Assembly (NCBI GenBank): GCA_014155875.1
Contig: JACEFZ010017865.1
Coordinates: 16,001 to 80,000, forward strand
Direction: 5' to 3'
Length of the DNA stretch: 64,000 nt
Origin: Cepaea nemoralis
Lineage: Eukaryota; Mollusca; Gastropoda; Stylommatophora; Helicidae
Position 1 is the stretch's first letter. Every line of letters starts with the position of its first letter. The position numbers were made by a program, and so were the translations under genes. The notes beneath the pieces were generated by a model, which was given only the letters and a program-made list of their open reading frames with translations, did no database searches and was not told the origin of the DNA. Of the stretch, positions 61,745 to 64,000 are shown in pieces.

Positions 61745-62185
61745 AGAAAGATAAAAAAGACGTGCGTATCCCGCACGCCAAACTGCCATCACCAAATGAG
61801 TGTGCTACGATACTCCCCCAACTGACACTGCATTCACATTTCTTCCCGCAACAAAATGGCGTCGGCGGTATCGACATTTCCAATCCAGCATTTTTTGAAA
61901 CTGCTACTGTTGCCTAATGCGTACTTTAATACATACATCTTTCCGCTAATTCCTGTCTCCTTATGTGAATGTCAATCAATAACTGCTAATGTACAAATGC
62001 ATAGGTTACAGTGTATAGTTATCGGATGAGCTGTTTGCTGTATATTTGTGAACAAAAATATCGTTTCTGTGCTGGTGTATCGATTTGGAAATAAGTGTCA
62101 TTAGGAAATAATTGTTTGTTAATGGCAGTACACAGTTGTAGTTTTCGATTCCTAGTATCGCCGTTTCGGGTACTGAAAGGTTCAA
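61745..62185. other. No recognisable feature
   Basis: Ordinary-composition sequence with short frames only. Confidence 0.5.
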
Positions 62186-62194
62186 GATGTGTTG

Positions 62195-62197
<3 letters not shown>

Positions 62198-62284
<87 letters not shown>

Positions 62285-62297
62285 GACAGACAGACAT

Positions 62298-62356
<59 letters not shown>

Positions 62357-62400
62357 GGCCAGGCAGGCAGGCAGCCAGGCAGGCAGGCAGGCAGGCAGGC
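62198..62400. repeat. (GA)n followed by (CAGA)n and (CAGG)n
   Basis: (GA)n 62198-62281, (CAGA)n 62284-62357, then (CAGG)n to 62400. Arg-Glu and Arg-Gln-Thr-Asp frames are artefacts. Confidence 0.97.
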
Positions 62401-62439
62401 AGTCGAAACGAGAGGAAGTGAAGAGGAGAGAGAAATAAT

Positions 62440-62545
62440 ATTGTTGAGTTGAGTTGAGTTGAGTTGTGTTGAGTTGAGTCATCACAGCACTCGGGTCATT
62501 CCCATACGTGTTCTGTCCTCATCTTCAACAGCCAAAAAAATAAAA
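62440..62545 (-). repeat. Repeat S8 with (CTCAA)n tail
   Basis: catcacagcactcgggtcat + tcccatacgtgttctgtcct matches 48318-48352. Its 3' tail on the minus strand is (CTCAA)n at 62442-62479. Confidence 0.55.
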
Positions 62546-62599
62546 ACCACACACAATAGATAAATAGAGAGCGAAAAAGAAATGAGAAACATAAAGAAA

Positions 62600-62605
62600 A
62601 GAAAC

Positions 62606-62688
<83 letters not shown>
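62600..62688. repeat. (GA)n microsatellite
   Basis: About 40 GA units with one interruption. Confidence 0.96.
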
Positions 62689-62691
<3 letters not shown>

Positions 62692-62820
62692 AAGTGAAGA
62701 AGATATGGAGAGAAAGATAATGCGGAGCTTATGAGGCGAATTAAAAAAATATCAGCGAATTAAGAGACAAGGAAAAGACACGGCACTGGGGAGGGCACAT
62801 ACTGAGAACATCTGTTAATA

Positions 62821-63055
62821 CAGGATGTTTGTAAAGTCTCACTACACTTTGTATGTAGAACTAATTCGAAAATTTTTTCTTCCATTGATAACAGCACTCT
62901 GTTTTGAGAGCAAAGAATTACTCCAGCAGACGACAGCCATTCGCTGCATATTGCTTCAGGATGGACTGTAGCACACATTTTTTCAATGATATCATGTACT
63001 CCATTTTTCAGATTTGTTCTACATACAAAGTGTGGGTCTCTTTACGAACACCCTG
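62821..63055. mobile_element. Mariner-like MITE
   Basis: 235 bp with long terminal inverted repeats. The left starts CAGGATGTTTGTAAAG and the right, read inward, starts CAGGGTGTTCGTAAAG; both continue to CACTTTGTATGTAGAAC (about 45 bp of mostly matching arms). TA on each side (62819-62820, 63056-63057) fits Tc1/mariner insertion. No transposase. A partial copy is at 124-221. Confidence 0.85.
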
Positions 63056-63129
63056 TAGTATGACTAAAGAGTCTTTCTCTGGAAACCACAGGGCAAAAAA
63101 GCAGACGGAGACCTAAACCACACATACAC

Positions 63130-64000
63130 AGAAGAGAATTAGAGACAGGAATGGTGGATATGGTGAATTAGAGACAGGGATGACGGATATGGTGAATTAG
63201 AGACGGGGATGCCAGATATGGTGAATTAGAGACAGGGATGACGCATATGGTGAATTAGAGACAGGGATGACTGATATGGTTAATTAGAGACAGGGATGAC
63301 GGATATGGTGAATAAGAGACAGGGATGACGGATATGGTGAATTAGAGACAGGTATAACTGTTATGGTGAATTAGAGACAGTGATGACAGTTGTTATGAAT
63401 TAGAGACAGGGATGACGGATATGGTGAATTAGAGACAGGGATGGCGGAAATGGTGAATTAGAGACAGGGATGACAGATATGGTGAATTAGAGACAGGGAT
63501 GACGGATATGGTGAATTAGAGACAGGGATGACGGATATGGTGAATTAGAGACAGGGATGACGGATATAGTAAATTAGAGACAGGGATGACGGATATGGTG
63601 AATTAGAGACAGAGATGATAGATATGGTGAATTAGAGACAGGGATGACGGATATGGTGAATTAGAGACACGGATGACGGATATGGTGAATTAGAGACAGG
63701 GATGACGAATATGGTGAATTTGAGACAGGGATGACGGATATGGTGAATTAGAGATAGGGATGACATATATGGAGAATTAGAGATAGGGATGACGGATATG
63801 GTGAATTAGAGACAGGGATGACGGATATGGTGAATTAGAGACAGAGATGACGGATATGGTGAATTAGAGACAGGGATGATGGATATGGTGAAATAGAGAC
63901 AGGGATGACGGATATGGTGAATTAGAGACAGGGATGACGGATATGGTGAATTAGAGACAGGGATGACGGATATGGTGAATTAGAGACAGGGATGACGGAT
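63130..64000. repeat. 29-bp satellite, reaches the window edge
   Basis: About 30 units of gaattagagacagggatgac + ggatatggt, mostly identical with scattered single-base variants (for example gacagat, gatagat, ggagaat). The array continues beyond 64000. Stops in the unit prevent long frames. Confidence 0.97.

Overview
This 64 kb window is eukaryotic intergenic or intronic DNA from a repeat-rich invertebrate animal. The evidence is dense RTE-type and RNase H-bearing LINEs, tRNA-derived SINEs with A/B boxes, hAT, pogo/Tigger and mariner-like DNA transposon remnants, and very long di-, tri- and tetranucleotide tracts. Nothing is bacterial: there are no operons or ribosome binding sites. I could not assign a phylum; mollusc and arthropod both fit. 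I found no convincing host protein-coding gene, no intact tRNA or rRNA gene and no CRISPR array. Almost every long reading frame is either a decayed retrotransposon ORF or a tandem repeat read through. Family names below (LINE-A to -G, S1 to S8, H1, H2) are my working labels.

Layout. 1-6.4 kb: a mariner-like MITE end, (GA)n and (GAA)n tracts, SINE S2 with an insertion, a LINE-C 3' end with a 14-bp target-site duplication (TSD), SINE/repeat S4 and a 55-bp tandem repeat. 6.4-9.4 kb: a hAT MITE with an 8-bp TSD, a 28-bp minisatellite carrying an inserted S5 repeat, a second hAT-like copy and a SINE S1. 9.5-16.2 kb: S4, S3, a hammerhead-like motif, a decayed LINE-E, then about 4 kb of simple sequence with an S1 SINE in it. 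16.2-22.9 kb: one old LINE-B copy broken by an S1 SINE, by a LINE-F fragment joined to a 189-bp local duplication, by a younger near-full-length LINE-B, and by another SINE. 24.0-24.8 kb: a deleted pogo/Tigger element. 24.8-34.1 kb: one LINE-C copy interrupted by a full-length LINE-A (25121-28989, 12-bp TSD) and by a 5'-truncated LINE-A relative in the opposite orientation (29535-31773). 34.2-36.4 kb: LINE-D with an unclassified insertion. 36.5-48.2 kb: simple repeats, a hAT transposase tail, SINEs S2/S3/S4, a LINE-A fragment and a 600-bp CTT/CTA tract. 48.3-56.5 kb: LINE-B and LINE-A fragments, a duplicated hAT-like repeat, LINE-G and LINE-F. 56.5-64 kb: a roughly 60-bp minisatellite with a LINE-A end inserted, a 35-bp minisatellite, S2, S4, LINE-G, a (GTAG)n field, a mariner-like MITE and a 29-bp satellite running off the right edge.

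How the parts work together. The elements look like a retrotransposition ecosystem, not a pathway. LINE-A, -B and -C encode (or encoded) endonuclease and reverse transcriptase. SINE S1 carries a body block resembling the LINE-B 5' region and a 3' end resembling the LINE-B 3' end, so LINE-B is its likely driver. Several insertions with clear TSDs lie inside minisatellites. The most informative loci are the doubly nested LINE-C, the LINE-F/LINE-B chimeric insertion, the full-length LINE-A with its TTTCCGG-repeat and YY1-like 5' end, and three degenerate hammerhead-ribozyme-like cores.
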